Of a DNA stretch of 64,000 nt, positions 9,901-16,804 are shown one piece after another (within the stretch, counting starts at the first letter, position 1; the number at the start of each line of letters is the position of its first letter). The stretch comes from Luteimonas fraxinea (GTDB lineage Bacteria > Pseudomonadota > Gammaproteobacteria > Xanthomonadales > Xanthomonadaceae), in the NCBI RefSeq assembly GCF_021233355.1, contig NZ_CP089507.1, positions 682,001 to 746,000 of the forward strand, given 5' to 3'. Position numbers and translations under genes: made by a program. Below the pieces are notes generated by a model that saw nothing but the letters and a program-made list of their open reading frames with translations, was not told where the DNA came from and ran no database searches.

Positions 9901-12720
9901 CGGATTCCACTGCAGCAGATGGCGGCGACTCACCAGCGTGCGCCACAGGGTCAACGCGATCGCCGACAGGCTGAACATCGCCTCGTAAGGCAGGCAGGCG
10001 AAGTTGACCGCGGCGCGCACGAGGCCGCGACCGGTCGCGTCTCCGACCTGCAGCAGATGCGTGTCGAGACGCATGTCCGCCGGCTTCGACAGCAGATCGC
10101 GCAGCGCCGGGATCAGCACCGGCGCGAAGAACACCGTCAGCAGCCAGAACGTCCACGCCAGCGGCGCGGCAAGCGTGGCCCAGCCGAACACCAGCAGCAC
10201 GAGCGCGGCGGCGGGCACCAGACTGCGGCGCAGGTTGTCGAGCAGCTTGCCGCGCGACAGCCACGACAGCGGATTGCGCACGCTGCCGTCCTTCGCGGTC
10301 GGCACCCACGGCATCACCCAGGGCAGCAGCTGCCAGTCGCCGCGGATCCAGCGATGGCGACGCTTGACGTCAGCGGCGTAGCGCGCCGGGTAGTCCTCGT
10401 ACAGACGCACGTCGCTGACCAGACCGGCGCGCGCGTGGCAGCCTTCGAGCAGGTCGTGGCTGAGGATGCGGTTGTCGGGGAAGCGGCCGTGCAGTGCCTG
10501 CTCGAACGCATCGACGTCGTAGATGCCCTTGCCAACGAAGGAACCTTCGCCGAACAGGTCCTGATACACGTCCGAGACCGTGCGCGTGTACGGATCGATG
10601 CCCGGCTCGCTGCCGTACATACGTGCATAGCGGCTGATGCGGCGGCCGCTGAAACTGCTGCCGACGCTCGGCTGCAGGATGCCGTAGCCCCGGGTCACGC
10701 GATTGCGCTTCGGATCGAACACCGCGCGATTGAGCGGATGCGCCAGCGTGCCGACGAAGGCGCACGCGGCATCACGCGGCAGCCGCGTGTCGGTATCAAG
10801 CGTGATCACGTAGCGCACGTTGGCCAGCACTTCGGTGCGGCCGACGATCTGCTGGAACGCACCCGTGCCGGCGCCGCGCAGGAAGCCGTTCAACGCGGCG
10901 AGCTTGCCGCGCTTGCGCTCCTCGCCGATCCAGCGCCCTTCGCCCGCATTCCAGGTGCGCGGCCGATGGAACAGGAAGAACCGGTCGCCGCCGGGCGCGG
11001 GACTGTCGGCGAGATAGCGCTGGTTGAGGCCCGCGATCAACGTGGACGCATGCGCCAGCACCGCAGCATCGCCGGGCAATGTCTGCTGGTCGGCGTCGAG
11101 ATCGTCACTGAGCAGGGCGAAATGCAGATGCGGATCGCGATTGGCGAGGAAGCGCACCTCGAGACCTTCGACCAGCGTATCGACGCTGGCGATGTCGCCG
11201 AACATGCACGGCACGACGACCAGCGTGCGTTCGCTCGCCGGCAGGCCGAGCGAGAAATCCAGCCGCGGCAGCGGCTTCGGCGCGACGATCACCGTGGCCA
11301 GCCAGTTGGTCAGCGCGATTCCGAGTTCGCTGAAGACCAGCAGCCCCAGCAGCACCAGCACCCACGTCGGCGCCCAGGGGACCAGATGCGCGCCTGACTG
11401 TCCGACCAGGCCGGTGGTCGCCAGTGCGACGACCACGGCGATCATCGCCAGATAGACCGGCAGCGGCACGGTGCGTGGCGCCATGTGCGCCTTGCGGTGT
11501 CCGTGCGCCGATGCGAGCGTCGCCACGGTGCGGTCGATGCCGTCGTCGACGAGGTAATAACCGACGTGCGCTTCGATGCTGTCGGCGGGATGCGCCTGCG
11601 CCAGCTGCACGGTGGTCTGCGCGACCTGCACTTGGCTGGCGCCGGAGCGCCTGGCGATCGTTTCGACCGCATGGCGGTAATGATCGCGGGTGGCGAAGTC
11701 CATCAGACCGTAGGTCGCGCCCGGGTCTTCGCGCAGCGCCGCGTCGACCAGACTCATGGTCTCGACGTACTCGCGCCAATCCATGTTCGCGAGGAAACGC
11801 AGGCTGCCGATGCTGTTGCCGATCGACACCTGGTCGGCCGCCTGCTGCTGGCTTTCGGCATGGACCAGTGCCTCGATGCGCAGGCCGCTGTCGGTCAGCC
11901 ACTGCTCGATCCATGTCAGCGGCAGCGACAGCAACGCGCCGCGGCCGTGCAGGCCACGCGTCAGTTCGGCGACGAACGCGCCAGTGGCCGGCGGCTGGCT
12001 ACGCGCCATGTCGGCCACGACCAGCACGACATCCTTCGGTGACTCGGACGCGGTGGCATTGAGACGCTCGGCCCAGCGCCGCGCACGTCGATGATCACGG
12101 CCGTCGCGGATCACGCCCGCGGCCATGCGCCGCAGATTCTCCAGCACCGCGAGGCGCAGCATGATCGGGATCGCCCACAGTTCGCCGAGCGTCAGCGGCG
12201 TGACCGACTGGTAGGCCGCGACGAAGCGGCTGAGCGTGACCGCATCCACCTGGCCGTCGCCGTGCGCGACCGCTTCCATCGCCAGGTCGTACACCCGCGG
12301 CAGACCCGCCGACGCGCCTTGCGACAACGCCGGCAGCTCGCGGCTGTAGCCCTTGGGCAGATGGCGCCGTGCCAGCCGGACCTGTTCTTCGATCAGGTGA
12401 TAGTTGTCGAGCAACCACTCGCCGGCCGGGGTGATGCGGATGTCGTCGCGGACCATCAGCGACAGGAACGTGCGCGCGTCTTCGAGCAGCGCCGCGTTGT
12501 CGCTGAGTCGCGCCAGCAAACGATCCGGCACGCGGCCGGCATGGATGCGATGCGTCAGCGCGAGCGCCTTGCCGTGCAATTCCATCTGCTCGGCGCTGAA
12601 GAGCTGCGCGCGGAGCGGCGCCTCGGTCTCGAGGTCGGACGAAACGGTGGTGTGCGACAACCGACCGAACCGGCGGCGCAAGCGCAGCCAGCGGCGGGAC
12701 ATCCTCGAAGCAGCGTGCAT
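3967..12720 (-). CDS. Cyclic beta-glucan synthase, NdvB-like giant membrane protein
   Basis: A 2917-residue inner-membrane enzyme that, in its family, primes, elongates, trims and cyclises beta-1,2-glucan from UDP-glucose for the periplasm. Seen in order: a soluble N-terminal region (WLLDNYHLIEEQVRLARRHL); membrane helices near 420-475; a GT84 glycosyltransferase from about 495 with LDTDTRLPRD near 641 and RRHRWIRGDW near 787; a second helix bundle near 830-1005; a glucoamylase-like domain near 1060-1540 (GISESGYNTVDTRMNYQYRA, SFMAHHQGMGF); beta-sandwich regions; and a C-terminal GH94 phosphorylase-like domain with GTGDWNDGMNRVG near 2590. Rhizobial NdvB/Cgs proteins are about 2800-2850 aa. 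A TTG start is possible at 12735, but the ATG at 12720 has AGGA six bases upstream and is preferred. The gene lies upstream of, and overlaps, the 74-aa gene. Confidence 0.93.
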   Translation of the reverse strand: MHAASRMSRRWLRLRRRFGRLSHTTVSSDLETEAPLRAQLFSAEQMELHGKALALTHRIHAGRVPDRLLARLSDNAALLEDARTFLSLMVRDDIRITPAGEWLLDNYHLIEEQVRLARRHLPKGYSRELPALSQGASAGLPRVYDLAMEAVAHGDGQVDAVTLSRFVAAYQSVTPLTLGELWAIPIMLRLAVLENLRRMAAGVIRDGRDHRRARRWAERLNATASESPKDVVLVVADMARSQPPATGAFVAELTRGLHGRGALLSLPLTWIEQWLTDSGLRIEALVHAESQQQAADQVSIGNSIGSLRFLANMDWREYVETMSLVDAALREDPGATYGLMDFATRDHYRHAVETIARRSGASQVQVAQTTVQLAQAHPADSIEAHVGYYLVDDGIDRTVATLASAHGHRKAHMAPRTVPLPVYLAMIAVVVALATTGLVGQSGAHLVPWAPTWVLVLLGLLVFSELGIALTNWLATVIVAPKPLPRLDFSLGLPASERTLVVVPCMFGDIASVDTLVEGLEVRFLANRDPHLHFALLSDDLDADQQTLPGDAAVLAHASTLIAGLNQRYLADSPAPGGDRFFLFHRPRTWNAGEGRWIGEERKRGKLAALNGFLRGAGTGAFQQIVGRTEVLANVRYVITLDTDTRLPRDAACAFVGTLAHPLNRAVFDPKRNRVTRGYGILQPSVGSSFSGRRISRYARMYGSEPGIDPYTRTVSDVYQDLFGEGSFVGKGIYDVDAFEQALHGRFPDNRILSHDLLEGCHARAGLVSDVRLYEDYPARYAADVKRRHRWIRGDWQLLPWVMPWVPTAKDGSVRNPLSWLSRGKLLDNLRRSLVPAAALVLLVFGWATLAAPLAWTFWLLTVFFAPVLIPALRDLLSKPADMRLDTHLLQVGDATGRGLVRAAVNFACLPYEAMFSLSAIALTLWRTLVSRRHLLQWNPSSEVERSLGSGMAAELRSMWGAPVLSVLIGLLVMRTNPAGLWVAGPVLLLWTISPLLMAWLGRAPPQRSAQLSTVQLDFLGRLARRTWAFFEVNIREEDHWLPPDNIQEHPSLVVARRTSPTNIGLSLLANLGAWDFGYLQTAAVVQRTQRVFATLDRMERHRGHFYNWYDTETLAPLPPRYISTVDSGNLAGHLLTLRQGLLGLIDAPVLAPQTFAGLSHTLGVLRELHAVQENADPAWNVAIDAFDARLAIALATTPDTLRDAMATVEALAALALPLAALSPPVDTYDPQEDAPAHWSARLIDACEHARQALGACLPASAATAGSLTAEDGVPSLRALCAPGIAPDVRAWACAQVHELERLAHVAGQFSLMEYGFLYDRARHLLSIGYDVDNRRLDQGHYDLLASEARLCSFVAVAQGQLPQDTWFALGRLLTEVDGDATLLSWSGSMFEYLMPQLVMPSYPDTLLDQTACHAVQAQIAYGRQHDVPWGISESGYNTVDTRMNYQYRAFGVPGLGLKRGLGEDLVIAPYATMMALMVAPEAATQNLQRLDAAGFSGRFGLFEAIDYTPSRLPRGQTHAVVRSFMAHHQGMGFLALDHLLREQPMQKRFVADAEFQATLLLLQERVPRTGVFRPHEVESVGVRTSSGGDETQLRVFRTPDTTRPAVQMLSNGRMHALLTSAGGGYLRQHDMAVVRWREDGTRDQWGSFCYLQDVENGDMWSAAHQPTCVPVEHYEAIFSDAKAEFRGRRRGIETHLEIAISAEDDIELRRLRLSNRSRRSRTIEITTYAEVVLAPAISDELHPAFSNLFVQTEIVRDKQALLCTRRPRAHDEIPPWMFHLVAAHDADIVDISYETDRARFIGRGLTPRDPLAMRSTGPLSDTAGSVLDPVVAIRVRVTLAPEQTAILDLVTGVGGDRDACAALLDKYRDRRLADRVFDLAWTHSQVVRRQINATQGDAQLYERIAGLLTFAHPFLRADSAVLLQNRRGQSGLWGHSISGDLPIVLVQIAVAENIELVRQMVQAHAYWRLKGLQVDLVIWNEDQVGYRQELQEQILGLVSAGPEGNVLDRPGGIFVRPAQQISQEDRILIQSVARVIVSDQYGTLAAQVARHVAPARSAPLLVASDPAARPSLDDDDAAVANVVAGLYGLPPARDPDAHDEDPWPFEAVADAVLYDNGLGAFAADGREYVIVLDDDATTPAPWSNVMANPKLGSVVSESGPGYTWFENAHEFRLTPWHNDPVSDTGGEAFYLRDEESGHVWSPMPLPMRGRGAYRTRHGFGYSVYEHVEDGIASELWIYVGLRDAVKFSVLKLRNLSGRARRLSATGYVEWVLGDIRVKSQMHVVTEQDTATGVLTARNPYNTEFGGRVAFFDVDGDRRTFTADRTEFLGRNGSLRDPDALRRERLSGRLGAGLDPCTAIQVQVDLAPEQATETVFRLGIGDDMHAALQLATALHGSMPAHDALDGVRLHWLQTLGAVRVETPEPATDLLVNGWLLYQTLACRYVARSGYYQSGGAFGFRDQLQDTMATVHAMPALTRAHLLLSAEHQFPQGDVLHWWHPPADRGVRTRCSDDYLWLPLAACRYLEVTGDASVLDERVGFIEGRLVNADEESYYDLPVNSGRVQSFYDHCVLALERGMALVGERGLPLIGTGDWNDGMNRVGEGGRGESVWLGFFLYDVLQRFISVATARGDATFAATCVAAAERLQANLEAEAWDGGWYRRAWFDDGTPIGSQSSDECRIDSISQSWSVLSGAAEPARARQAMTALDTHLVKREAGLIQLLDPPFDKTAHDPGYIRGYVPGVRENGGQYTHAAVWTAMAFAALDDRERAWELARMINPVHHAEDAAGTAVYKVEPYVMAADVYGVAPHVGRGGWTWYTGSAGWMYRLLSESLLGLQRRGDTLRIEPCIPDEWPGYRMQLRHGAAVYRIEVTRTDAEAPKLTLDGQEQADLQIALHTDDAVHAVVLHWPRRPAGGVA

Positions 12721-13029
12721 GGAGGATCCTGTCAAGCCGACGGCCTGCTTGCCGCTAGGTTGCGCCCCGATCGCCCGCGGCGGTGTGATGAAAGCGCGTG
12801 CGTGCGAGGCCGACGATCAGGCGCCACAGCGCACATCGACGGGACTGCGTGCGACATGTCGGCCTGATCGTCGGACACACGCATGCGACCGGGCATCGGT
12901 CTTCAGAATTAAAAACGGATTCAGCGTGACGGGGCGCTCGGCCAACCCTGCGTCACATCGGCGCGGAGACGATCTCCATCCGCGCCGGATCTTCGTGCCA
13001 CCTCACCCTGCTGCATCAAGGGTTGGAGG
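12721..13029. other. Leader/promoter region of the glucan synthase gene
   Basis: No gene is supported here. The region separates tRNA-Val from the glucan synthase start, both on the minus strand, so it should hold the synthase promoter and a long leader. An A/T-rich patch at about 12905-12922 is the most promoter-like stretch in otherwise G/C-rich DNA. A long inverted repeat lies between it and the gene (listed separately). Confidence 0.5.
12810..12874. repeat. 13-bp perfect inverted repeat with 39-nt loop upstream of the glucan synthase gene
   Basis: CCGACGATCAGGC at 12810-12822 is exactly complementary to GCCTGATCGTCGG at 12862-12874. It lies 90-155 bp before the synthase ATG. Without a T-run it is not a standard terminator. 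If transcribed it would form a stable stem in the 5' leader. It could be a leader structure or a DNA-binding site; only the symmetry is seen. Confidence 0.6.
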
Positions 13030-13104
13030 TGGTGGGCGGTACAGGGTTCGAACCTGTGACCCCTACCATGTCAAGGTAGTGCTCTACCGCTGAGCTAACC
13101 GCCC
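13030..13104 (-). tRNA. tRNA-Val, anticodon GAC
   Basis: The reverse strand folds as a complete cloverleaf. The acceptor stem is GGGCGGT paired with ACCGCCC, the D-arm begins TTAGCTCAGCGGTAGAGC, and the anticodon stem CTACC/GGTAG holds the loop TTGACAT with anticodon GAC. The T-arm is ACAGGTTCGAACCTGT. The discriminator base is A and the 3' CCA is encoded. It is 75 nt long. Confidence 0.97.
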
Positions 13105-13162
13105 GAAGGGTGCGAATCATACACCGGATTCGCGCGTTGTCGAATACCCCACGTGCAAATTT

Positions 13163-15196
13163 TTATCGGACCAGGCTCGCATCCTTGATCTGACGGATCT
13201 GATCGCGGATGCGACCGGCGGCCTCGAACTCCAGGTCGCGCGCGTGCTGGTACATCTGCTGCTCCAGCGCCTTGAGGCGCGAGGCCAGCTTGTCGGGCGA
13301 CAGCGCGGTGTAATTCTCGGCCGGCTCGGCAACCTTGCGGCTCTTGCCGCGCCCTTTCTTCTCCATCTCGGGTTCGGCGCGGGCGCCTTCCATGATGTCG
13401 ACGATCGCGCGCGCCACCGACGTCGGGGTGATGCCGTGCTCGGTGTTGTACTCGACCTGCTTCGCCCGGCGACGGTCGGTCTCGTCGAGCGCCATCTGCA
13501 TCGAGTTGGTGATGCGGTCGGCGTACAGAATCGCCTTGCCACGCAGGTTGCGCGCCGCGCGGCCGATCGTCTGGATCAGCGAACCGCCCGAACGCAGGAA
13601 GCCTTCCTTGTCCGCATCGAGAATCGCGACCAGCGACACCTCGGGCATGTCCAGACCTTCACGCAACAGGTTGATGCCCACCAGCACGTCGAACTTGCCC
13701 AGCCGCAGGTCGCGGATGATCTCCACGCGCTCGACGGTGTCGATGTCCGAGTGCAGATAGCGCACCTTGATGTCGTGTTCGCCGAGGTACTCGGTGAGGT
13801 TCTCGGCCATGCGCTTGGTCAGCACCGTGATCAGCACGCGATCGCCCATCTCGACCCGCTCGCGGATCTCGCCGAGCACGTCGTCCACCTGGCTGGCGAC
13901 CGGGCGGATCTCGACCTGCGGATCGATCAGGCCGGTCGGACGCACGACCAGTTCGGTGATCTGCCCTTCCGACTTCTCCAGCTCGTACTTGCCGGGCGTC
14001 GCCGACACGAAGATCGCGCGCGGCGCACGGCCTTCCCACTCCTCGAACTTCAGCGGCCGGTTGTCCATCGCCGAAGGCAGGCGGAAGCCGAAGTTCACCA
14101 GCGTTTCCTTGCGCGATCGGTCGCCTTTGTACATCGCGCCGATCTGCGGAACGGTCACGTGCGACTCGTCGACGACCAGCAGCGCGTCGGGCGGCAGATA
14201 GTCGAACAGGCACGGCGGCGCCTCACCGGGCATGCGCCCGGTCAGATGCCGCGAATAGTTCTCCACACCGTTGCAGTAGCCGACCTCGGCCATCATCTCC
14301 AGATCGAACTGGGTACGTTGCTGCAGCCGCTGCGCCTCGACCAGCTTGTTCTCGGCGTAGAACTGCTCCAGCCGCGGCGGCAGTTCGGCCTTGATGGCCT
14401 CCACCGCTTCGAGCGTCGTGCGACGCGTGGTGACGTAATGCGACTTGGGATAGATCGTGTAGCGCGGCAGCGTGCGCTTGGTCTCGCCGGTCAGCGGATC
14501 GAACTGGGTGATGCGCTCGATCTCGCCGTCGAACAGCTCGATGCGCAGCGCGTCCATTTCCGATTCCGCCGGATGGATGTCGATGACCTCGCCGCGCACA
14601 CGGTAGGTACCACGGCGCAACTCGGTGTCGTTGCGGCTGTACTGCATCGCGGTCAGGCGCTGGATCAGCTCGCGCTGGTCGATGCGCTCGCCGCGCACCA
14701 TGTGCAGCACCATCCGGAAGTACTCGTTCGGATCGCCGAGGCCGTAGATCGCCGACACCGAGCAGACCACGATCGCATCGCGGCGCTCGAGCAGCGCCTT
14801 CGTCGCGGACAGACGCATCTGCTCGATGTGCTCGTTCACCGAACTGTCCTTCTCGATGTACGTATCCGACGACGGCACGTAGGCCTCGGGCTGGTAGTAG
14901 TCGTAGTAGCTGACGAAATACTCGACGGCGTTGTGCGGAAAGAACGACTTGAACTCGCCGTATAGCTGCGCGGCCAGCGTCTTGTTCGGCGCCATCACCA
15001 GCGTCGGCTTCTGGACCTGCTGGATCACATTCGCGATCGTGTAGGTCTTGCCGGACCCGGTGACGCCGAGCAGCGTCTGATGCGCCAGCCCGGCCTCGAA
15101 GCCATCGACCAGCTTTTCGATCGCCTGCGGCTGATCACCCGCCGGCTGGTAGGGCGAGACGAGCTGGAACGCGGCGGGATGGATGACTTCGTTCAT
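13163..15196 (-). CDS. uvrB: Excinuclease ABC subunit B
   Basis: UvrB, 677 residues, the helicase-like subunit that verifies damage and holds the UvrA-delivered lesion for UvrC incision in nucleotide excision repair. It has Walker A GVTGSGKT (44-51), the beta-hairpin region ([20 protein letters not shown]) that inserts into DNA, the DESH Walker B near 344, helicase motifs such as TIGRAARN, and a C-terminal UVR domain ([18 protein letters not shown]) that contacts UvrC. The start [16 protein letters not shown] gives the usual UvrB length; the open frame upstream is cysteine- and arginine-rich and unlike UvrB. No strong Shine-Dalgarno and no LexA-like box were recognised. It is a single-gene unit between tRNA-Val and the divergent fimT-like gene. 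Confidence 0.98.
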   Translation of the reverse strand: MNEVIHPAAFQLVSPYQPAGDQPQAIEKLVDGFEAGLAHQTLLGVTGSGKTYTIANVIQQVQKPTLVMAPNKTLAAQLYGEFKSFFPHNAVEYFVSYYDYYQPEAYVPSSDTYIEKDSSVNEHIEQMRLSATKALLERRDAIVVCSVSAIYGLGDPNEYFRMVLHMVRGERIDQRELIQRLTAMQYSRNDTELRRGTYRVRGEVIDIHPAESEMDALRIELFDGEIERITQFDPLTGETKRTLPRYTIYPKSHYVTTRRTTLEAVEAIKAELPPRLEQFYAENKLVEAQRLQQRTQFDLEMMAEVGYCNGVENYSRHLTGRMPGEAPPCLFDYLPPDALLVVDESHVTVPQIGAMYKGDRSRKETLVNFGFRLPSAMDNRPLKFEEWEGRAPRAIFVSATPGKYELEKSEGQITELVVRPTGLIDPQVEIRPVASQVDDVLGEIRERVEMGDRVLITVLTKRMAENLTEYLGEHDIKVRYLHSDIDTVERVEIIRDLRLGKFDVLVGINLLREGLDMPEVSLVAILDADKEGFLRSGGSLIQTIGRAARNLRGKAILYADRITNSMQMALDETDRRRAKQVEYNTEHGITPTSVARAIVDIMEGARAEPEMEKKGRGKSRKVAEPAENYTALSPDKLASRLKALEQQMYQHARDLEFEAAGRIRDQIRQIKDASLVR

Positions 15197-15517
15197 GGCG
15201 AGGGGCAATCCGGGGAGCACGGGACATGGGGACGGAAGCGACCGGCGACAACAGAAGCGCGGCGCCACCAGCCAGATGCGGTCAGGGCCCGGACATCCTC
15301 GCGACGCCACCGCCCACGGTAGCAGTGGGCGGTTTCCGACCTCCATGCGGGACGCCGGCCGGCTGCAACGCCGCGGGAACAGGCCGACTCTGAACGACCT
15401 GCAGGATCGCAGGTACCCGGTGCAGGACTTGAGACGGACGCAGCGAACGGGACATGACGGAACCACTCGCCACCGCACGCCGAAGGCCCCGCCCAGCGAC
15501 AGGACAAGGATGTCCTC
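15197..15517. other. Divergent intergenic region between uvrB and the fimT-like gene, with a hairpin
   Basis: No gene is supported. Both flanking genes are transcribed outward, so promoters lie here. The one clear structure is an inverted repeat at 15309-15333: ACCGCCCAC and GTGGGCGGT around a 7-nt loop, followed on the plus strand by TTT. A terminator-like hairpin upstream of both genes is unexpected; it could attenuate either transcript. Confidence 0.5.
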
Positions 15518-16045
15518 ATGCGCCAGCAACACGGACTCACTCTCATCGAGCTGATGACCACGCTTGCCATCCTCGCGCTTCTCGGCACGTTCGGACTCTC
15601 CGCATTCGTCGAGACGCTGGCCCGGCATCGTGTCCAGACCGCCTTGCACCTGATCAGCGCGGACCTCGCAATGGCCCGCAGCACGGCGATCATGCGCCGG
15701 AATCAGGTGGTCGCCTGCCCCGGCAATGCCCTGCTCGGCTGCCGCCCGGACGCCGACTGGAGCCACGGTTGGATCGTCTTCACCGATCCTGACGGCAACC
15801 GTCAGCCCGACACGGAAGACGACCTCATCCGGGTCGCCAACGCGCCATCCGGCGCGCCGCAGAGCATTCGCCTCGCTTCAACCCGCAACTTCGTTAGATA
15901 TCAGCGCGACGGGCGCAGTGCAGGCACCAACCTGACGATCAATGTCTGCCGCGGCGATGCACTGGGCGGACAGGTGGTGGTGAACAATCTGGGGCGGGTG
16001 CGCAGTGCTAGACCCAACGGCGAACAAGCCTGTCCGTTTCGATGA
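15518..16045 (+). CDS. GspH/FimT-family type IV minor pseudopilin, separate from the main pilin operon
   Basis: A 175-residue prepilin-like protein. A very short leader (MRQQHG) precedes the type III signal sequence [17 protein letters not shown], where prepilin peptidase would cut after Gly and methylate the new N-terminus. Glu5 is present. The remainder matches the GspH/FimT fold: [39 protein letters not shown], and three or four cysteines typical of the family. AAGGA lies about ten bases before the ATG. It stands alone, on the opposite strand from and beyond the 3' end of the minor-pilin operon, which has its own FimT-type gene. It may be a specialised minor pilin, for example for DNA uptake, but nothing in the sequence decides this. 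Confidence 0.87.
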   Translation: MRQQHGLTLIELMTTLAILALLGTFGLSAFVETLARHRVQTALHLISADLAMARSTAIMRRNQVVACPGNALLGCRPDADWSHGWIVFTDPDGNRQPDTEDDLIRVANAPSGAPQSIRLASTRNFVRYQRDGRSAGTNLTINVCRGDALGGQVVVNNLGRVRSARPNGEQACPFR

Positions 16046-16190
16046 GCATTCCCACTTCGTGTTCAAGGCGCCTGCAACGTGCACGCAAGCGTTGACCAGA
16101 TCCGCACAGCAGGAGCTATCCGTCACCCACTGCAAGACGATGACATGGCGCTTGACCCGCGCGGTGAACCGACTAGAATGTGCCTCCCCA

Positions 16191-16267
16191 GCCCGAATAG
16201 CTCAGCCGGTTAGAGCACTTGACTGTTAATCAGGGGGTCGTTGGTTCGAGTCCAACTTCGGGCGCCA
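16191..16267 (+). tRNA. tRNA-Asn, anticodon GTT
   Basis: A complete 77-nt cloverleaf with acceptor stem GCCCGAA/TTCGGGC, D-arm TAGCTCAGCCGGTTAGAGC, anticodon arm CTTGA-CTGTTAA-TCAGG (anticodon GTT) and T-arm TTGGTTCGAGTCCAA. The discriminator is G and the 3' CCA is encoded. A strong terminator follows 8 bp later. Confidence 0.97.
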
Positions 16268-16275
16268 AGTGTCAG

Positions 16276-16305
16276 AAAAAAGCCGCGATCACTCGCGGCT
16301 TTTTT
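16276..16305. terminator. Bidirectional intrinsic terminator after tRNA-Asn and pilE
   Basis: The stem AGCCGCG/CGCGGCT is flanked by an A-run on the left and a T-run on the right, which extends pairing and makes it a textbook Rho-independent terminator in both directions. It ends the tRNA-Asn transcript and, on the other strand, the minor-pilin operon that finishes at pilE 29 bp away. Confidence 0.93.
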
Positions 16306-16333
16306 CATGCCAACTGCATGCATATCGATTGCA

Positions 16334-16804
16334 TTACCAGCACTCTGTGGCCGTCATGGTCGGGGCAGGAGAACCCGTCACGCCTTTCTGGCCTGCCTGA
16401 TTCAACGTCAGGGTCCTGCACCTTGCGTCCTGCGCCTGCGAGGTGCCCGCAACAGGCACCGCCTGGAGCTGGAGGACGGCGGGATTGGCGGCATTGTCCA
16501 CCCGTGAAATGGTGTAATACGCCTGTCCCGTGCCGCGGGGCGAACGCGTTTCTGCGGTCGCCAGCGCAAAACTCGTGAAGCTGCCATTGACGGTACGGTG
16601 TCGTTCTGCACGTTGCGCGACGTCGAGCAGATCCACCTTCGCCTGCCCGCGCCGGCCCTTGCGGATCGATTCCTGATAGGACGGCAGTGCGATGGACGCA
16701 AGGATCGCGATCACAGCCACCACCACCATCAGTTCGATCAGGGTGAAGCCGGCGACCCGATGCCGGCCTGTTCGATAGTTCCCACCGATGCGCAAATCCA
16801 TCAT
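16334..16804 (-). CDS. pilE: Type IV pilin, PilE-like, last gene of the minor-pilin operon
   Basis: A 156-residue pilin. The leader MMDLRIGGNYRTGRHRVAG is followed by the prepilin peptidase motif FTLIELM and the hydrophobic helix VVVAVIAILASIALPSY, with Glu5. The C-terminal half has two cysteines (ARCRTL and TECW) that can form the disulfide loop usual for type IVa pilins. The first ATG overlaps the pilY1 stop by four bases (ATGA); a second ATG follows directly. In this group, PilE encoded after pilY1 is a minor pilin of the priming complex rather than the major subunit. The operon ends here with the bidirectional terminator. Confidence 0.92.
   Translation of the reverse strand: MMDLRIGGNYRTGRHRVAGFTLIELMVVVAVIAILASIALPSYQESIRKGRRGQAKVDLLDVAQRAERHRTVNGSFTSFALATAETRSPRGTGQAYYTISRVDNAANPAVLQLQAVPVAGTSQAQDARCRTLTLNQAGQKGVTGSPAPTMTATECW

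Noticed and set aside
7699..11397. Plus-strand 1232-codon open frame inside the glucan synthase gene
   Set aside because: It lies antisense to well-recognised NdvB domains, is extremely rich in Arg, His, Gln and Ala, and shows no motif. Long antisense frames are expected at this GC content.
13112..13133. GCGAATC/GATTCGC hairpin after uvrB as an intrinsic terminator
   Set aside because: The stem has only seven pairs with an 8-nt loop and no T-run on the uvrB strand, so the evidence is too weak to list.
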